Shown here: one piece after another, positions 35,399 to 47,029 of the stretch | Layout: every line of letters starts with the position of its first letter | Position numbering within the stretch: the first letter of the stretch is position 1 | Origin: Candidatus Neomarinimicrobiota bacterium | GTDB lineage: Bacteria > Fidelibacterota > SORT01 | Assembly: GCA_022573815.1 (NCBI GenBank) | Contig: JACZTG010000013.1 | Location: 1 to 57,299, forward strand | Direction: 5' to 3' | Length of the DNA stretch: 57,299 nt | Made by a program: the position numbers and the translations under genes | The notes under the pieces: model-generated | What the model saw: only the letters and a program-made list of their open reading frames with translations | What the model was told of the DNA's origin: nothing | Database searches by the model: none

Positions 35399-35425
35399 TA
35401 CTTTTTCGGCACTATTATTCACTTT

Positions 35426-38400
35426 CTACTCAACCGCCTCCGATTCCTTTTTTTCCATTTCGGATATCTGATCGCTGACTCCCGTATCCTCATCCTCTTC
35501 CACAAGCAAATTAATATCTTTGACGTTGATACTGCCTGTTCCGGCGGGAATAAGGCGACCCATTATGACGTTTTCTTTCAGTCCTCTGAGCGGGTCAACT
35601 TTACTCGCAACGGCGGCGTCTGTGAGAATCCTCGTCGTTTCCTGGAAAGACGCGGCGGAAATGAAGCTCTCCGTGTTCAAAGACGCTCTTGTAATACCCA
35701 GCAGCAATGGTCTGGAGGTTGCCTGTTTTGCGGGAGTGGATTTCATAGGAGCTTTATCAACTTTTTTCAGACGATCGTTTGTCTGTTTGAACCTGTCCTT
35801 ATCCATAATCTCTCCCGGCTGAATCTTGGAATCGCCTGAATCGGTTACCACGACCATTTCTTCTATCAGGGCATTTTCTTCGTTGAATAATATCTTATTT
35901 ATTTTGTCGCCTTCGAGATAATCGGTGTCGCCGGGTTCTTCAACTTCTACCTTCTGCATCATCTGCCTGACTATGATTTCTATATGCTTATCGTTGATTC
36001 GTACATCCTGAAAACGGTAAACAGCCTGGATCTCATTAACTAAATATTCCTGTACCTCTCTCGGGCCTTTGATATGCAGAATATCCTGCGGCGCGATAGA
36101 CCCTTCCGAGAGTGCATCACCGGCATAAACGGTATCGCCCGGATGCACGAGTACGTGCTTACCATAAGGAACGTTATATTTCTTCTCTTCTTCCTCCGAA
36201 CCCTTGATAATTATCTCCTGAACTCCTCGTCTGATCTTACCGTAGCTGACGAATCCGTCAATTTCGGTAACAACTGCCGGCTCTTTCGGCTGTCTCGCCT
36301 CAAAGAGTTCTGCCACGCGTGGAAGACCGCCTGTAATATCGCCTGCTTTTCGACTCTCACGGCGTTTCTTAATAAGGATGTCGCCCTGCTTGACATTCTC
36401 TCCTTCGATTACCATCAATTGCGAACGAACGGGAAGCCGCGCGCTTGTATCATCTGTCTTTCCTTTTCCGATAATCTCGATTTTCGGAATCAGTTTCTTG
36501 TCGCGGGACTCAATGATGAACCGTTGTTTTCTACCCGCTTCATCCGCTTCTTCCCGCAGTGTAAGACCTTCTTCGATATCCACAAACCTGATTTTACCGT
36601 CTTCCTGAGCGATGATGACATCCATATCCGGATCCCATTTGAAAAGGACCTCATCCTTTTCGATTGTATCTCCATCTTCTTTAAGTACGCTCGCGCCGTA
36701 AGGCACGTTATAGTTAACAAGATTTTGTCCGTTGTCATTTACAATATGGATTTGCGAATTACGCAAAAGGGCGATTTTACCCTCTTTCCGCATTTTGGTA
36801 GCTTTGAAGTTCTTGTCATATTGTACAATTCCCTGGACTTTGGAGTGCATCTCCGTCTTAGAGGCAATAACGCTCGCCGCGCCACCCACGTGGAAAGTTC
36901 TCAATGTAAGCTGAGTTCCCGGTTCGCCGATGCTTTGGGCAGCCATAACACCTACCGCCTCTCCAACAACGACCATCTTACCTGTTGTAAGATTTCTTCC
37001 GTAGCATTTCGCGCAGAGACCGCGTTTCGCTTCGCAAGTGAGAGCGGAACGGATTGCCACCGTTTCCACAGACCTGCCTTCGATAGATTCGGCTATTTCT
37101 TCGGTAATTTCAACGCCTGCTTTGATTAAAAATTCATCCGTAATCGGATCATAAACATCGTCAAGCGCTACTCTTCCCAATATTCTGTCTTTCAGGAGCT
37201 CTTTGACTTCCTCTCCCTCTTTGAGAGCGGAGATGGCAATTCCGCGGATAGTTCTGCAATCTTCTATGTTGATAACCATATCCTGAGCCACGTCCACAAG
37301 TCGGCGTGTCAGGTAACCGGCATCAGCTGTTTTAAGCGCCGTATCCGCAAGACCTTTTCGCGCTCCGTGAGTGGAAATGAAATACTCAAGAACGGTCAGA
37401 CCTTCTTTGAAATTGGATGTAATCGGGTTTTCGATGATCTCACCGGTTCCACCGACAAGACTCTTCTGCGGCTTCGCCATAAGACCACGCATACCCGCGA
37501 GCTGACGAATCTGTTCCCTGTTACCTCTCGCGCCGGAATCCGACATCATATAGACAGGGTTGAATCCATGGTCCGATTCCTCTAAATGTTTCATCATAGC
37601 GTCGCCGATCTTGAGACTCGTGGAAGTCCAAATATCGATAACTTTATTATACCGTTCGCCGTCGGTAATAATTTCCGCCTCATACTGAGCCATAATCTGC
37701 TTTACCTGCTTCCGGGCAGCTTCAATAAGCTCGTCTTTCTCCGGCGGAATTACCACATCACCGAGACCGAACGAGATACCGCCCGAAGTGGCAAACTTGA
37801 ATCCGAGTTTCTTTAAACCGTCAAGGAACGTTACTGTTTCATAGTTACCGGAAATTCTGAACGCTTCGCCCACAATCTTTTCTAAATGTTTCTTGGTGAC
37901 GACTCTGTTGACGTAATCCAATTCTTTCGGAACGACAGTGTTGAATATCAAACGACCGGGTGTGGTCTCTAACATCGCGCCGTCTTTACGAACATTTATG
38001 ATTGCGTGCAGACTCACGTGCTCATGATCATATGCGATCAACGCTTCTTCGGGTGAGCTGAAATTCATTCCCTCGCCTTTCGCGCCGGGCAATGTTTTTG
38101 TAAGATAATAACATCCTAATACCATATCCTGCGAAGGAAGCGCAATCGGCATTCCGTGCGCCGGTGAAAGGATATTATGACTTGCTAACATCAGCACGCG
38201 TACTTCCATTTGTGCTTCGAGCGAAAGCGGCACATGAACCGCCATTTGATCTCCGTCAAAGTCGGCGTTGAACGCCGCACAGACAAGAGGGTGAATCCGA
38301 ATTGCTCTTCCGTCAACCAATACGGGCTGAAACGCCTGAATTCCCAACCTATGTAAGGTAGGAGCTCTGTTGAGCATTATCGGATGATCTTCTACTACTT

Positions 38401-39667
38401 CTTCAAGGACATCCCAGACTTGCGGTTCCTTATTTTCCACCATCTTCTTGGCGCCCTTTACGGTGCGTTGATAGCCTTTTTCAATAAGCTTGTGGATGAT
38501 AAACGGCTTGAATAATTCTATCGCCATCTCTTTTGGTAATCCGCATTGATGGAGTTGGAGATCCGGACCGACGACAATTACCGACCTGCCGGAATAATCC
38601 ACTCTCTTACCGAGAAGATTCTGACGGAACCTGCCCTGTTTTCCTTTGAGCATATCTGAAAGGCTCTTCAGCAGTCTGCGGGTACCGCTTCTCACCGCTG
38701 TTCTGCGGCGACTGTTATCGAATAACGAATCTACAGATTCCTGGAGCATCCGTTTCTCGTTTCTCAAAATTACTTCCGGCGCGCGTATTTCCATAAGCTG
38801 TTTCAATCTGTTGTTACGGATTATTACGCGTCGGTATAGATCGTTAAGGTCGCTTGTCGCAAACCTTCCGCCGTCAAGCGGGACAAGAGGTCTGAGCTCG
38901 GGCGGAATAACAGGAATGATATTCATCACCATCCACTCCGGCTTGTTCAGCTTCTTCTCTTCTTTTTCTTCAAATGCTTTCACGACGCGGAGTCGCTTCA
39001 AGGCATCGGTCTTCCGCTGCACCGAAGTTTCGTTCGCGACTTTATCGGCAAGTTCGGTAGCGAGTTCCGGTATCACAATAGCGGCAAGCATCTTGCGAAT
39101 TGCTTCTCCGCCGGTGTCGATAATTATTGCGTTATCTCCGGAGGCAGCCTCTTCGCCTAACTCTTCCACCGCTTCGTTGTATTGTTCTTCGGTGATCAAT
39201 TCATTCTTCTCGAACGAAGAGATACCCGGTTCTAATACTACATAATTTTCGTAGTAAACTATCTTCTCAAGCTCTTTTACAGACATTCCGAGAACATAGC
39301 TTATCTTGCTCGGAATAGATCTGAGATACCAGATATGAACTATGGGTACCGCAAGGGTGATATGTCCCATCCGCTCACGGCGAACTTTCTTACGGGTGAT
39401 TTCCACTCCGCACCGGTCGCAAATGATTCCTTTGTAACGCGGTCTCTTGTACTTCCCGCAATGGCATTCCCAATCTTTCACCGGTCCGAAGATTTTTTCG
39501 CAGAAGAGTCCGTCTTTCTCCGGCTTGTATGTCCTGTAGTTAATCGTTTCAGGTTTTAATACTTCCCCGTACGACCGTGATAATATAGAGTCAGGAGAAG
39601 CCAGGGATATTACTATCTCTGTAAAATTTTCTTTAAATTTCGCCTGTCTCGGTTTTATATATGCCAA
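35426..39667 (-). CDS. rpoC: RNA polymerase beta-prime subunit
   Basis: 1413 residues. The N-terminal zinc site ([20 protein letters not shown]), the catalytic [20 protein letters not shown] with three Mg-binding Asp, the bridge helix and trigger-loop regions ([32 protein letters not shown]), and the second zinc site ([13 protein letters not shown]) are all present. A Lys/Glu-rich C-terminal tail ends the protein. The gene lies 39 bases after rpoB. The length matches E. coli without a large extra insertion. Confidence 0.98.
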   Translation of the reverse strand: MAYIKPRQAKFKENFTEIVISLASPDSILSRSYGEVLKPETINYRTYKPEKDGLFCEKIFGPVKDWECHCGKYKRPRYKGIICDRCGVEITRKKVRRERMGHITLAVPIVHIWYLRSIPSKISYVLGMSVKELEKIVYYENYVVLEPGISSFEKNELITEEQYNEAVEELGEEAASGDNAIIIDTGGEAIRKMLAAIVIPELATELADKVANETSVQRKTDALKRLRVVKAFEEKEEKKLNKPEWMVMNIIPVIPPELRPLVPLDGGRFATSDLNDLYRRVIIRNNRLKQLMEIRAPEVILRNEKRMLQESVDSLFDNSRRRTAVRSGTRRLLKSLSDMLKGKQGRFRQNLLGKRVDYSGRSVIVVGPDLQLHQCGLPKEMAIELFKPFIIHKLIEKGYQRTVKGAKKMVENKEPQVWDVLEEVVEDHPIMLNRAPTLHRLGIQAFQPVLVDGRAIRIHPLVCAAFNADFDGDQMAVHVPLSLEAQMEVRVLMLASHNILSPAHGMPIALPSQDMVLGCYYLTKTLPGAKGEGMNFSSPEEALIAYDHEHVSLHAIINVRKDGAMLETTPGRLIFNTVVPKELDYVNRVVTKKHLEKIVGEAFRISGNYETVTFLDGLKKLGFKFATSGGISFGLGDVVIPPEKDELIEAARKQVKQIMAQYEAEIITDGERYNKVIDIWTSTSLKIGDAMMKHLEESDHGFNPVYMMSDSGARGNREQIRQLAGMRGLMAKPQKSLVGGTGEIIENPITSNFKEGLTVLEYFISTHGARKGLADTALKTADAGYLTRRLVDVAQDMVINIEDCRTIRGIAISALKEGEEVKELLKDRILGRVALDDVYDPITDEFLIKAGVEITEEIAESIEGRSVETVAIRSALTCEAKRGLCAKCYGRNLTTGKMVVVGEAVGVMAAQSIGEPGTQLTLRTFHVGGAASVIASKTEMHSKVQGIVQYDKNFKATKMRKEGKIALLRNSQIHIVNDNGQNLVNYNVPYGASVLKEDGDTIEKDEVLFKWDPDMDVIIAQEDGKIRFVDIEEGLTLREEADEAGRKQRFIIESRDKKLIPKIEIIGKGKTDDTSARLPVRSQLMVIEGENVKQGDILIKKRRESRKAGDITGGLPRVAELFEARQPKEPAVVTEIDGFVSYGKIRRGVQEIIIKGSEEEEKKYNVPYGKHVLVHPGDTVYAGDALSEGSIAPQDILHIKGPREVQEYLVNEIQAVYRFQDVRINDKHIEIIVRQMMQKVEVEEPGDTDYLEGDKINKILFNEENALIEEMVVVTDSGDSKIQPGEIMDKDRFKQTNDRLKKVDKAPMKSTPAKQATSRPLLLGITRASLNTESFISAASFQETTRILTDAAVASKVDPLRGLKENVIMGRLIPAGTGSINVKDINLLVEEDEDTGVSDQISEMEKKESEAVE

Positions 39668-39706
39668 TCTAACCTCCTATGGGGTAAATCAGAATCGTTT
39701 TCAATT

Positions 39707-42700
39707 TTATTTAAGCTCCACATCAATGCCTAATCCCATCAATTCGCGCAATAGCACATTGAAAGATTCCGGTATGCCGGGTTTTGGCAGGTTTTGTCCT
39801 TTAACGAGCGCTTCGTATGCTTTTGATCTTCCTTCTACGTCATCTGACTTAACCGTTAACATCTCCTGAAGCGTGTATGCCGCTCCGTATGCCTGCAAAG
39901 CCCAAACTTCCATTTCTCCGAATCGCTGTCCGCCGAATTGCGCTTTTCCGCCTAACGGCTGCTGTGTTATGAGCGAGTAAGGTCCCGTAGAACGAGAGTG
40001 CATCTTATCGTCCACAAGATGGGAGAGTTTCAACATATAGATTTTTCCGACAGTTACTCTCTGATCGAATTTATCTCCCGTGATACCGTCGTAGAGGACG
40101 GTCTTTCCATCCTCGGCGATACCCGCTTTCGTAAGTTCTTCCAATACTTCCTCTACCGTCGCGCCGTCGAACACCGGCGTCTCGTAATGCACGCCCAATT
40201 TATATCCGGCGTAACCGAGAAGAGTCTCGTAAATCTGTCCCAGGTTCATACGCGACGGCACTCCAAGCGGATTCAATATCATATCCACAGGCGTTCCGTC
40301 CGCAAGGAAAGGCATATCTTCGATAGGGACTATCTCTGCAACTACGCCCTTGTTTCCGTGTCGTCCCGCCATCTTATCGCCGACGGATATTTTCCGTTTG
40401 GAAGTTATATATACCTTAACCAGCTGGATAATTCCGGGAGGCAGGTCATCGCCTGCTTTCAGTTTGAAAAGCTCCCTTTCCAGATCGCCATTTATCTCAG
40501 CCACCCGACCCTCATAATTATCCATTAATAGGAAAGTCGTCTCGTTCGCTTTATCATCGCTTGTCCACGGGTTTTCTCTGCTGGCGAGACTGAAGTCAGT
40601 AGTCTCAATCCTATCCTTAGTATATTCTAACCCTGTCTTCAGAATGCTCTTACCTGTTTCCTTGTCTTTTAAGCCGGAGCATTTCAATCCCTCGAGGATT
40701 AAAACCAACTTTTCGTTACGTAATTGTTCGAGCCATTTCAAACGTCGTTTGTAGCTCGCTTTCAATTTGATAGATTTCTGTTTCTCCTCTTTCCTGAAGT
40801 CTTTGCTTCTACGGGTAAAGACCTTCGTATCGACCACTACACCGTAAACTCCGGGCGAAGCCTTAAGCGATGCGTCTTTAACATCTCCCGCTTTTTCACC
40901 GAAGATGGCTTTGAGAAGCTTCTCTTCCGGAGTCGGGTCTGTCTCGCCCTTCGGCGTAACCTTACCGACAAGAATATCACCCGGTTCGACTTCCGCTCCG
41001 ACACGGATTACTCCGCTTTCATCAAGATTTCTCGTTGCTTCTTCACTGACATTGGGGATTTCCCGTGTCAGCTCTTCTTCGCCTCGTTTAGTATCCCTGA
41101 CCTGAAGTTCATATTCCTCTATATGCAATGAGCTGAATACATCGTCTCTCGCGAGCCGTTCGCTCACTACAATAGCATCTTCATAGTTGTATCCGTGCCA
41201 GGGCATGAACGCTACAAGAATATTCTGTCCGAGAGCGAGTTCGCCTCTATCGGTAGCCGCGCCGTCTGCGATAATATCGCCTTTTTTGATTTTGTCGCCT
41301 ACCTTTACCAACGGTTTCTGATTGATACAAGTATCCTGATTTGTTCTCAGGAACTTGGTAAGATTAAATTCCTTCATTCCATCATCATCCAACTTGTGGA
41401 GATCTTCCGATTTACTTATCGGAGTGCGAATAGTGATTTTCTGTGCGGTAACCCGCTCCACTGTTCCGTTTACATCAGAAAGAACTATGGCCCTCGAGTC
41501 CATCGCGACTATTCGCTCCATTCCGGTTCCTACAATTGGAGTACTCGGTCTTAGGAGCGGTACAGCCTGACGCTGCATATTTGAACCCATCAGAGCTCTA
41601 TTGGCATCATCATGCTCAAGGAATGGAATGAGCGCCGCCGCCGCGCTGACAATCTGATACGGCGAAACGTCCATAAAACTAACGTCCTTTACGGGAACAA
41701 CCGGATAATCCGATTTAAGCCTCACCCGCGTGGTATTATCCACGAAATGGTTATTCTTGTCCAACGGCGCACTCGCCTGAGCGATCAAGTTTTTATCTTC
41801 GTCATCAGCCGTAAGATAATTTATCTTATCGGTTACTTTCGATTTCCCGTTATGAGATATGACTCTATAAGGCGTCTCGATGAAACCTAAAGTATTTATC
41901 CTCGCGAACGTACAAAGAGAGGAGATAAGTCCGATGTTCGGACCTTCAGGTGTTTCAATAGGACAGAGTCTTCCGTAATGGGTATAATGAATATCGCGAA
42001 CTTCAAATCCCGCTCGCTCTCTCGTCAATCCACCCGGTCCAAGCGCGCTGAGTCTCCTTTTATGCGTCAGCTCCGACAATGGATTTGTCTGATCCATAAA
42101 TTGCGAGAGTTGGCTCGTGCCGAAAAACGTGTTGATAACAGAAGTAATTATCCTCGAATTTATCAATTCGCTGGGAGTAAGCGACTCCGCATCGGTGACG
42201 TTCATCCGTTCTCTGATAGTCCTTGCCGTGCGGGCAAACGCAATGCTGAACTGATTGCCGAGCTGCTCGCCAACGGTTTTAATTCTTCTGTTTCCAAGAT
42301 GATCAATATCATCTGTCGCTTCGTCGCCTTTCTTCACCTTCAGCAGATGCTTGAGAATAGCGACAATATCTTCTCTTGTGAGAACCGTTGTGTCGTATGG
42401 AATATCAAGATCGAATCGTTTGTTGATACGATAACGTCCCACACTTCCTAAATCATATTTCGCCGGGCTGAAGAATAATCTGTCAACGAATTTCCTCGCC
42501 GTCTCAAGATTCGGCGGCTCGCCTGAACGCAGCTGTTTGTAGATGAGACGTAATGCCGATTCTTCGTCATTAGAAGTATCTTTAGCCAGCGTGTTCATTA
42601 TGACTTCGGCGTCTTTTTCATCCGAAGGCGATACAAGATTTACTGACTTGATCTTTTCCTTTTTCAGGATAGCGACTAAATCCTTATCTAATGTCGCCCC

Positions 42701-43483
42701 TGTTTCCGCTAATATTTCGCCCGTATCCTTATTTACGATATCCTCGGCTAAGCGCCTGTCATACTCTTTGGATATCGTTTTGCTGGATAATTTAACTTCC
42801 TGCACCATCCCGAAGAGCTCAAGTATATCCACATTTGTCGAATATCCGATTGCCCTCAGAAGTGTCGTAACGGGGAACTTCTTTCGTCTGTCTATAAGTG
42901 CGAACAGAGCGTCATTTATGTCGGTGGTAAAATCTACCCACGAGCCGCGGAAAGGTATAATCCGCGCGGAATACAGTCTTGTTCCGTTCGGATGGATACT
43001 CTCATCGAAGAATACGCCCGGTGAACGGTGAAGCTGACTTACAATTACTCTCTCGGCGCCGTTGATGATAAAAGTTCCGCTTTCTGTCATATAGGGAACG
43101 TTTCCGAAAAATACGCCCTGCTCGATGACCTCTTCTATCTTACCGGTCTCTTCTTCACTCGATACGGAAAGACGTAGGTTCGCCTTGAGGGGCACGGCGT
43201 AAGACATTCCCCTGTCCTGACATTCCTCTATTGTATATTTTGGTAATCCTAAAAAATAATTGACGTACTCGAGCTTATAATTGCCTCGAGAATCCTCAAT
43301 CGGAAAAATTGTTTCGAATACTGCCTGGAGTCCTTTACTTTCGCGATTTTCTGGCGTGACCTTCATTTGCAGGAATTCTTCGTACGATTCCAACTGAATG
43401 TCAAGAAGATTGGGCATCTCTACAGATGATTCAAACTTCGAAAAGGACTGCCTGGCAAGGTATTGACCTTTTACTCTCTTCAA
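39707..43483 (-). CDS. rpoB: RNA polymerase beta subunit
   Basis: 1258 residues. [20 protein letters not shown] with [20 protein letters not shown] is the rifampicin region, and its residues look wild-type ([16 protein letters not shown]). [12 protein letters not shown] and [20 protein letters not shown] are in the C-terminal half. Rifampicin sensitivity is therefore expected but not proven. Confidence 0.98.
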   Translation of the reverse strand: MKRVKGQYLARQSFSKFESSVEMPNLLDIQLESYEEFLQMKVTPENRESKGLQAVFETIFPIEDSRGNYKLEYVNYFLGLPKYTIEECQDRGMSYAVPLKANLRLSVSSEEETGKIEEVIEQGVFFGNVPYMTESGTFIINGAERVIVSQLHRSPGVFFDESIHPNGTRLYSARIIPFRGSWVDFTTDINDALFALIDRRKKFPVTTLLRAIGYSTNVDILELFGMVQEVKLSSKTISKEYDRRLAEDIVNKDTGEILAETGATLDKDLVAILKKEKIKSVNLVSPSDEKDAEVIMNTLAKDTSNDEESALRLIYKQLRSGEPPNLETARKFVDRLFFSPAKYDLGSVGRYRINKRFDLDIPYDTTVLTREDIVAILKHLLKVKKGDEATDDIDHLGNRRIKTVGEQLGNQFSIAFARTARTIRERMNVTDAESLTPSELINSRIITSVINTFFGTSQLSQFMDQTNPLSELTHKRRLSALGPGGLTRERAGFEVRDIHYTHYGRLCPIETPEGPNIGLISSLCTFARINTLGFIETPYRVISHNGKSKVTDKINYLTADDEDKNLIAQASAPLDKNNHFVDNTTRVRLKSDYPVVPVKDVSFMDVSPYQIVSAAAALIPFLEHDDANRALMGSNMQRQAVPLLRPSTPIVGTGMERIVAMDSRAIVLSDVNGTVERVTAQKITIRTPISKSEDLHKLDDDGMKEFNLTKFLRTNQDTCINQKPLVKVGDKIKKGDIIADGAATDRGELALGQNILVAFMPWHGYNYEDAIVVSERLARDDVFSSLHIEEYELQVRDTKRGEEELTREIPNVSEEATRNLDESGVIRVGAEVEPGDILVGKVTPKGETDPTPEEKLLKAIFGEKAGDVKDASLKASPGVYGVVVDTKVFTRRSKDFRKEEKQKSIKLKASYKRRLKWLEQLRNEKLVLILEGLKCSGLKDKETGKSILKTGLEYTKDRIETTDFSLASRENPWTSDDKANETTFLLMDNYEGRVAEINGDLERELFKLKAGDDLPPGIIQLVKVYITSKRKISVGDKMAGRHGNKGVVAEIVPIEDMPFLADGTPVDMILNPLGVPSRMNLGQIYETLLGYAGYKLGVHYETPVFDGATVEEVLEELTKAGIAEDGKTVLYDGITGDKFDQRVTVGKIYMLKLSHLVDDKMHSRSTGPYSLITQQPLGGKAQFGGQRFGEMEVWALQAYGAAYTLQEMLTVKSDDVEGRSKAYEALVKGQNLPKPGIPESFNVLLRELMGLGIDVELK

Positions 43484-43544
43484 GAAGGTTCCTCCTTGCG
43501 GTATGTCACTTGAAAATTAAGTTTATTATGCAAGAGACGGCTTT

Positions 43545-43922
43545 TTATTTCAGCTCTACTGTGGCGCCTGCCTCTTCTAAAGTTGCTTTTGCTTTCTCTG
43601 CTTCCTCTTTTGTTACTCCCTCAAGAACGTTGCCCGGGGCTTTATCAACGACATCTTTCGCCTCGGTCAATCCTAAGTCCGTCATCGCTCTAACAGCTTT
43701 AATTACCTGTATCTTCTGGCCTCCTATCTCTGTCAAAACAACATTGAATTCGGTCTTTTCCGCAACTGCCTCTTCTCCGCCGCCGCTTGCTGCCTCTACT
43801 GCTACCGGTGCTGCTGCCGTTACGCCGAATTTTTCTTCAATGTCCGCAATCAGCTCGGAAACTTCGAGCATATTTGCCTTTTCAAGATATGTGAGCACAT
43901 CATCCTTTTTGATGGTTGCCAT
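43545..43922 (-). CDS. rplL: 50S ribosomal protein L7/L12
   Basis: 125 residues. The N-terminal dimer domain ([20 protein letters not shown]), an Ala-rich hinge ([19 protein letters not shown]), and the C-domain [40 protein letters not shown] form L7/L12, the stalk that recruits translation factors. A strong ribosome site (AGGAGGAAA) fits its need for several copies per ribosome. Confidence 0.98.
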   Translation of the reverse strand: MATIKKDDVLTYLEKANMLEVSELIADIEEKFGVTAAAPVAVEAASGGGEEAVAEKTEFNVVLTEIGGQKIQVIKAVRAMTDLGLTEAKDVVDKAPGNVLEGVTKEEAEKAKATLEEAGATVELK

Positions 43923-43966
43923 TATTAGAATTTCCTCCTAATTATCATGTTTATAAATTTCAAATT

Positions 43967-44485
43967 TTATTCCTGCTTACTACTCTTAAAAGCGTCTAAT
44001 ACACCGACAAGGTTCGTCATCGAAGCTTGAAGCGTTGCCGCAAGCGTCCTCATCGGACTTTGCAGATCACCCAGGAGACGGCTAAAGAGCTCGTCTCGTG
44101 ACGGTAATTTCGCTATCTCACTAAATTTATCAGCGCCGAATATCTCACCGTCAAACCAGCAGGCTTTTACTTCCATCTTATCATGCTCTTTAGTGAAATC
44201 GCTGATTACCTTCGCCGGAGTGGCAGGGTCTTCATAGCTTAAAGCTATCCCGGTAGGCCCTACCAAATATTCTGACAGTCCCTCAATTTTCGCTCCCTTG
44301 GCCGCTAAATCTATCAATGTGTTCTTAGCCACGCGATATTCAACCCCAACAGCGCCGAGTTTCCTTCGGAATTCCACAGCTTCTTCCACTGTCAATCCCG
44401 TGAAGTCCGTTATATATATCCCCGTCGCCTTACTTAATTTTTCCGTAAGTTCCTTGACGATTTCTTCTTTTTGAGGATTAGGCAT
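43967..44485 (-). CDS. rplJ: 50S ribosomal protein L10
   Basis: 172 residues. EIVKELTEKLSKATGIYITD, FTGLTVEEAVEFRRKLGAVG and EYRVAKNTLIDLAAKGA are L10, base of the stalk; the C-terminal helix that carries L7/L12 dimers ends in NLVGVLDAFKSSKQE. Confidence 0.97.
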   Translation of the reverse strand: MPNPQKEEIVKELTEKLSKATGIYITDFTGLTVEEAVEFRRKLGAVGVEYRVAKNTLIDLAAKGAKIEGLSEYLVGPTGIALSYEDPATPAKVISDFTKEHDKMEVKACWFDGEIFGADKFSEIAKLPSRDELFSRLLGDLQSPMRTLAATLQASMTNLVGVLDAFKSSKQE

Positions 44486-44516
44486 CTATCATACTCTCCA
44501 TCAGTGAATATTAAAT

Positions 44517-45212
44517 TTATTTAGCTCCCGCCGACAATTTATCTACTTTGATACCGGGTCCCATTGATGACGATAAAGTCATCGACTGGAAATATATTCC
44601 TTTGGAGGCTACCGGTTTCAAACGTACGATTGCGCCTACAAGACTTTTAATGTTATCCGCAAGTTTATCTTCATCGAACGACATTTTTCCTACGGGAGTA
44701 TGAACAACTCCGAATTTGTCCGTTCTCAGTTCCAATCTTCCCGCTTTCAATTCTTTTACGGCTTTTCCTATATCCATTGTCACCGTTCCGCTCTTGGGAT
44801 TAGGCATTAGTCCGCGCGGCCCAAGTATCCTTCCCAGCTTTCCAAGCTCTGCCATAGTATCCGGAGTGGCGACAATAACGTCGGCATCAGTCCAACCGCC
44901 GTTTATCTTTTCAAGAATATCTTCAAATCCGACCATATCGGCGCCGGCTTCGGTGGCCTCTTTTTGCTTTTCGCCTTTGGCGATAGCGACAACTTTTATG
45001 TCTTTACCGATTCCGTGCGGCAGAGATACCGTCCCTCTTATCTGCTGTTCGGCGTGCTTCGGATCTACGCCGAGATTTATGGATAATTCCACCGTCTCGT
45101 CAAATTTTGAAGTGCTGAATCCCTTCAGTAGTTTTATCGCGTCCGTCAGCGAATATTTTTCCATCCTGTCTATCTTTTCGAAGTTCTCTTTATATCGTCT
45201 CGAACGTGTCAT
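44517..45212 (-). CDS. rplA: 50S ribosomal protein L1
   Basis: 231 residues. SRRYKENFEKIDRMEKYSLT, DAIKLLKGFSTSKFDETVEL, GRILGPRGLMPNPKSGTVTM are L1, the mobile arm at the tRNA exit. In many bacteria it represses the L11-L1 operon. Confidence 0.98.
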   Translation of the reverse strand: MTRSRRYKENFEKIDRMEKYSLTDAIKLLKGFSTSKFDETVELSINLGVDPKHAEQQIRGTVSLPHGIGKDIKVVAIAKGEKQKEATEAGADMVGFEDILEKINGGWTDADVIVATPDTMAELGKLGRILGPRGLMPNPKSGTVTMDIGKAVKELKAGRLELRTDKFGVVHTPVGKMSFDEDKLADNIKSLVGAIVRLKPVASKGIYFQSMTLSSSMGPGIKVDKLSAGAK

Positions 45213-45213
45213 C

Positions 45214-45642
45214 TTATTCGCCCTCTATAAGGATGCCCATACTTCTCGCGGTACCGGCGATTATCTTCATCGCCTGATCTATACTGTTTGCGTTAAGGTC
45301 AACCATTTTCATCTCGGCGATCTTTCGGACATCTTCCTTTTTTATATCCGCAACTTTCTCTTTGTTCGGTTCACCCGAACCTTTCTGTATCTTCGCCGCC
45401 TTCAGCAGAAGGTCGGATGCGGGAGGAGTTTTCGTTATAAATGTAAATGTCCGGTCTGTATATATCGTCAATTTTGCGGGCACGATATAGCCGCGCATCT
45501 TTTCTGTCCGCGAATTATATGCCTTGCAAAATTCCATTATATTTACGCCGTGCGCTCCGAGAGCAGGTCCCACAGGAGGAGCCGGCGACGCCGCCCCACC
45601 TTGAATATGCAACGTAATTTTTGCTTCTACTGTTTTAGCCAT
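45214..45642 (-). CDS. rplK: 50S ribosomal protein L11
   Basis: 142 residues. [40 protein letters not shown] and [20 protein letters not shown] are L11. The proline-rich PPVGP loop near the thiostrepton site is intact. The gene is one base from rplA. Confidence 0.98.
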   Translation of the reverse strand: MAKTVEAKITLHIQGGAASPAPPVGPALGAHGVNIMEFCKAYNSRTEKMRGYIVPAKLTIYTDRTFTFITKTPPASDLLLKAAKIQKGSGEPNKEKVADIKKEDVRKIAEMKMVDLNANSIDQAMKIIAGTARSMGILIEGE

Positions 45643-45648
45643 AGTCCT

Positions 45649-46560
45649 CTACTTCTCTATTTGTACTTGAAGAAAGTCAAGCTCGACAGGTGTTGCCCTG
45701 CCGAATATGGAAACCATAACTTTAACTTTCTGTTTCTCTTGATTTATCTCTTGAACGTAACCGGAAAAGTCGTTGAACGGTCCGTCAACCACCTTGATGG
45801 TATCTCCCACCGCGTACGGCGCTGCCATACCGGCTCCCTTACCCTTATCTTTTGCGTCTCCAAGTATTCTTCTTACTTCATTTTGCCCGAGAGCCTGCGG
45901 TTTATTTCCCGGCCCGATAAAATTTAAAACGCCGTAAGCGTCTTCCACCAGGAATTGAGTTTCCTTATCAAGGTCCATCTGAATGAGTACATAACCGGGA
46001 AAATTCACTTTTACTCTGTGGCGTTTTTTCCCGTCTCGCATCTCAACAACATTCTCGGTTGGAACGAGTACCTGAAAAATCCTGTCTTCCATTCCCTCGC
46101 GCTTTATAGTCGCAAGAAGAGATTCCAATATCTTTCGCTCCTGCCCGCTGAACGTCCGGATGGTATACCATTTTGCCCTATCAACATCAATTTTTTCTTC
46201 ATCGTCTTCTTCGCCGTCGGCATCTGCTTCTTCGGCAGCGTGCGGTACTGGCGCTACAGGCTCATCCGGTGATATATAAGGAACAGATTCAGCTTCTGCT
46301 ACTTCCTCAGTTTCAGATTCTTCTTCAACTTCAGCTTCTGCTACTTCCTCAGTTTCAGATTCTTCTTTAACTTCAGCTTCTGCTACTTCCTCAGTTTCAG
46401 ATTCTTCTTCAACTTCAGCTTCTGTTACTTCCTCGGGTTCCGCCTCAGTTTCAGTTTCGGCTTGAGTCTCATCCTCTACCTTTTCCTCAACTTCAACCGC
46501 CTCATCCTGAATCACTTCGGATTCGGGGGTTTCATTTTCAATATTCTTTTTCGCAGCCAT
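45649..46560 (-). CDS. nusG: Transcription factor NusG with an acidic repeat extension
   Basis: 303 residues; the usual NusG has about 180. Residues 129-230 are the NGN domain (KWYTIRTFSGQERKILESLL, NFPGYVLIQMDLD), which binds the polymerase clamp. Residues 247-303 are the KOW domain (GDTIKVVDGPFNDFSGYVQE, VSIFGRATPVELDFLQVQ). Residues 1-125 form a strongly acidic extension with a 14-residue tandem repeat. The extension could bind ribosomes or polymerase or mimic nucleic acid; this is inference. It lies 15 bases after secE. Confidence 0.97.
   Translation of the reverse strand: MAAKKNIENETPESEVIQDEAVEVEEKVEDETQAETETEAEPEEVTEAEVEEESETEEVAEAEVKEESETEEVAEAEVEEESETEEVAEAESVPYISPDEPVAPVPHAAEEADADGEEDDEEKIDVDRAKWYTIRTFSGQERKILESLLATIKREGMEDRIFQVLVPTENVVEMRDGKKRHRVKVNFPGYVLIQMDLDKETQFLVEDAYGVLNFIGPGNKPQALGQNEVRRILGDAKDKGKGAGMAAPYAVGDTIKVVDGPFNDFSGYVQEINQEKQKVKVMVSIFGRATPVELDFLQVQIEK
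46292..46437 (-). repeat. 42-bp tandem repeat inside nusG
   Basis: Three full copies and a partial fourth of a 42-base unit, with very few base changes, encode EEVAEAEVEEESET. The near identity suggests recent slippage; copy number may vary between strains. Confidence 0.85.
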
Positions 46561-46575
46561 CTCCTTAATTACCTT

Positions 46576-46761
46576 TTATCGAAGCAATGCTCCGACGATC
46601 CCAACTAAAATTGTGTCGACTGTCAATAAAAAAACGGCCAGCACTCCGGAAAGAACAAGCACTACAATAGTAGAACCTTTCAGCTCTTCCCAGCTGGGCC
46701 ATGAGACTTTTCTCATTTCAAACACTACGCCGATAAAGAAATTTTTTATTCTTTCAATCAC
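46576..46761 (-). CDS. secE: Sec translocon subunit SecE
   Basis: 61 residues, the short one-helix form. The amphipathic stretch IKNFFIGVVFEMRKVSWPSW with EELKGSTIVVLVLSGVLAVF is SecE. It clamps SecY. It lies just before nusG in the usual order. Confidence 0.96.
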   Translation of the reverse strand: MIERIKNFFIGVVFEMRKVSWPSWEELKGSTIVVLVLSGVLAVFLLTVDTILVGIVGALLR

Positions 46762-46786
46762 TTTCTATTTCGCCATCTCTTCTGTG

Positions 46787-46860
46787 CAGGCCTGGGGGGA
46801 TTCGAACCCACAACATCCGGTTTTGGAGACCGGCGCTCTACCAATTGGAGCTACAGGCCT
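46787..46860 (-). tRNA. tRNA-Trp (CCA anticodon)
   Basis: A cloverleaf folds with acceptor AGGCCTG/CAGGCCT, D-arm GCTC...GAGC, anticodon loop with CCA, and T-arm GTGGG-TTCGAAT-CCCCC. Discriminator G. The 3' CCA is not encoded. It sits between rpmG and secE, its usual place in many bacteria. Confidence 0.95.
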
Positions 46861-46876
46861 ATAAACACTCATAAGC

Positions 46877-47026
46877 TTACTTGGTCTCTTTGTGCTGCGT
46901 ATGCTTCAAGCAAAATCTGCAATACTTTTTATGCTCTACCCTGTCAGGATGAAGACTTTTATTTTTCGTAGTATCGTAGTTCCGATGATTGCATACGGTA
47001 CATTCAAGAGTTATTTTATCCCTCAT
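46877..47026 (-). CDS. rpmG: 50S ribosomal protein L33, zinc type
   Basis: 49 residues: [20 protein letters not shown] and [20 protein letters not shown] followed by KHTQHKETK. Two CxxC pairs (C9/C12 and C36/C39) hold zinc. It begins only 4 bases after the tuf copy 2 stop. Confidence 0.95.
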   Translation of the reverse strand: MRDKITLECTVCNHRNYDTTKNKSLHPDRVEHKKYCRFCLKHTQHKETK

Positions 47027-47029
47027 AAA

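Noticed and set aside
36074-37129. 351-codon + strand frame opposite rpoC
   Set aside because: Antisense shadow of a strongly conserved gene; no motif or ribosome site.
44716-45927. 403-codon + strand frame opposite rplA, rplK and nusG
   Set aside because: Antisense shadow crossing three real genes and their borders.
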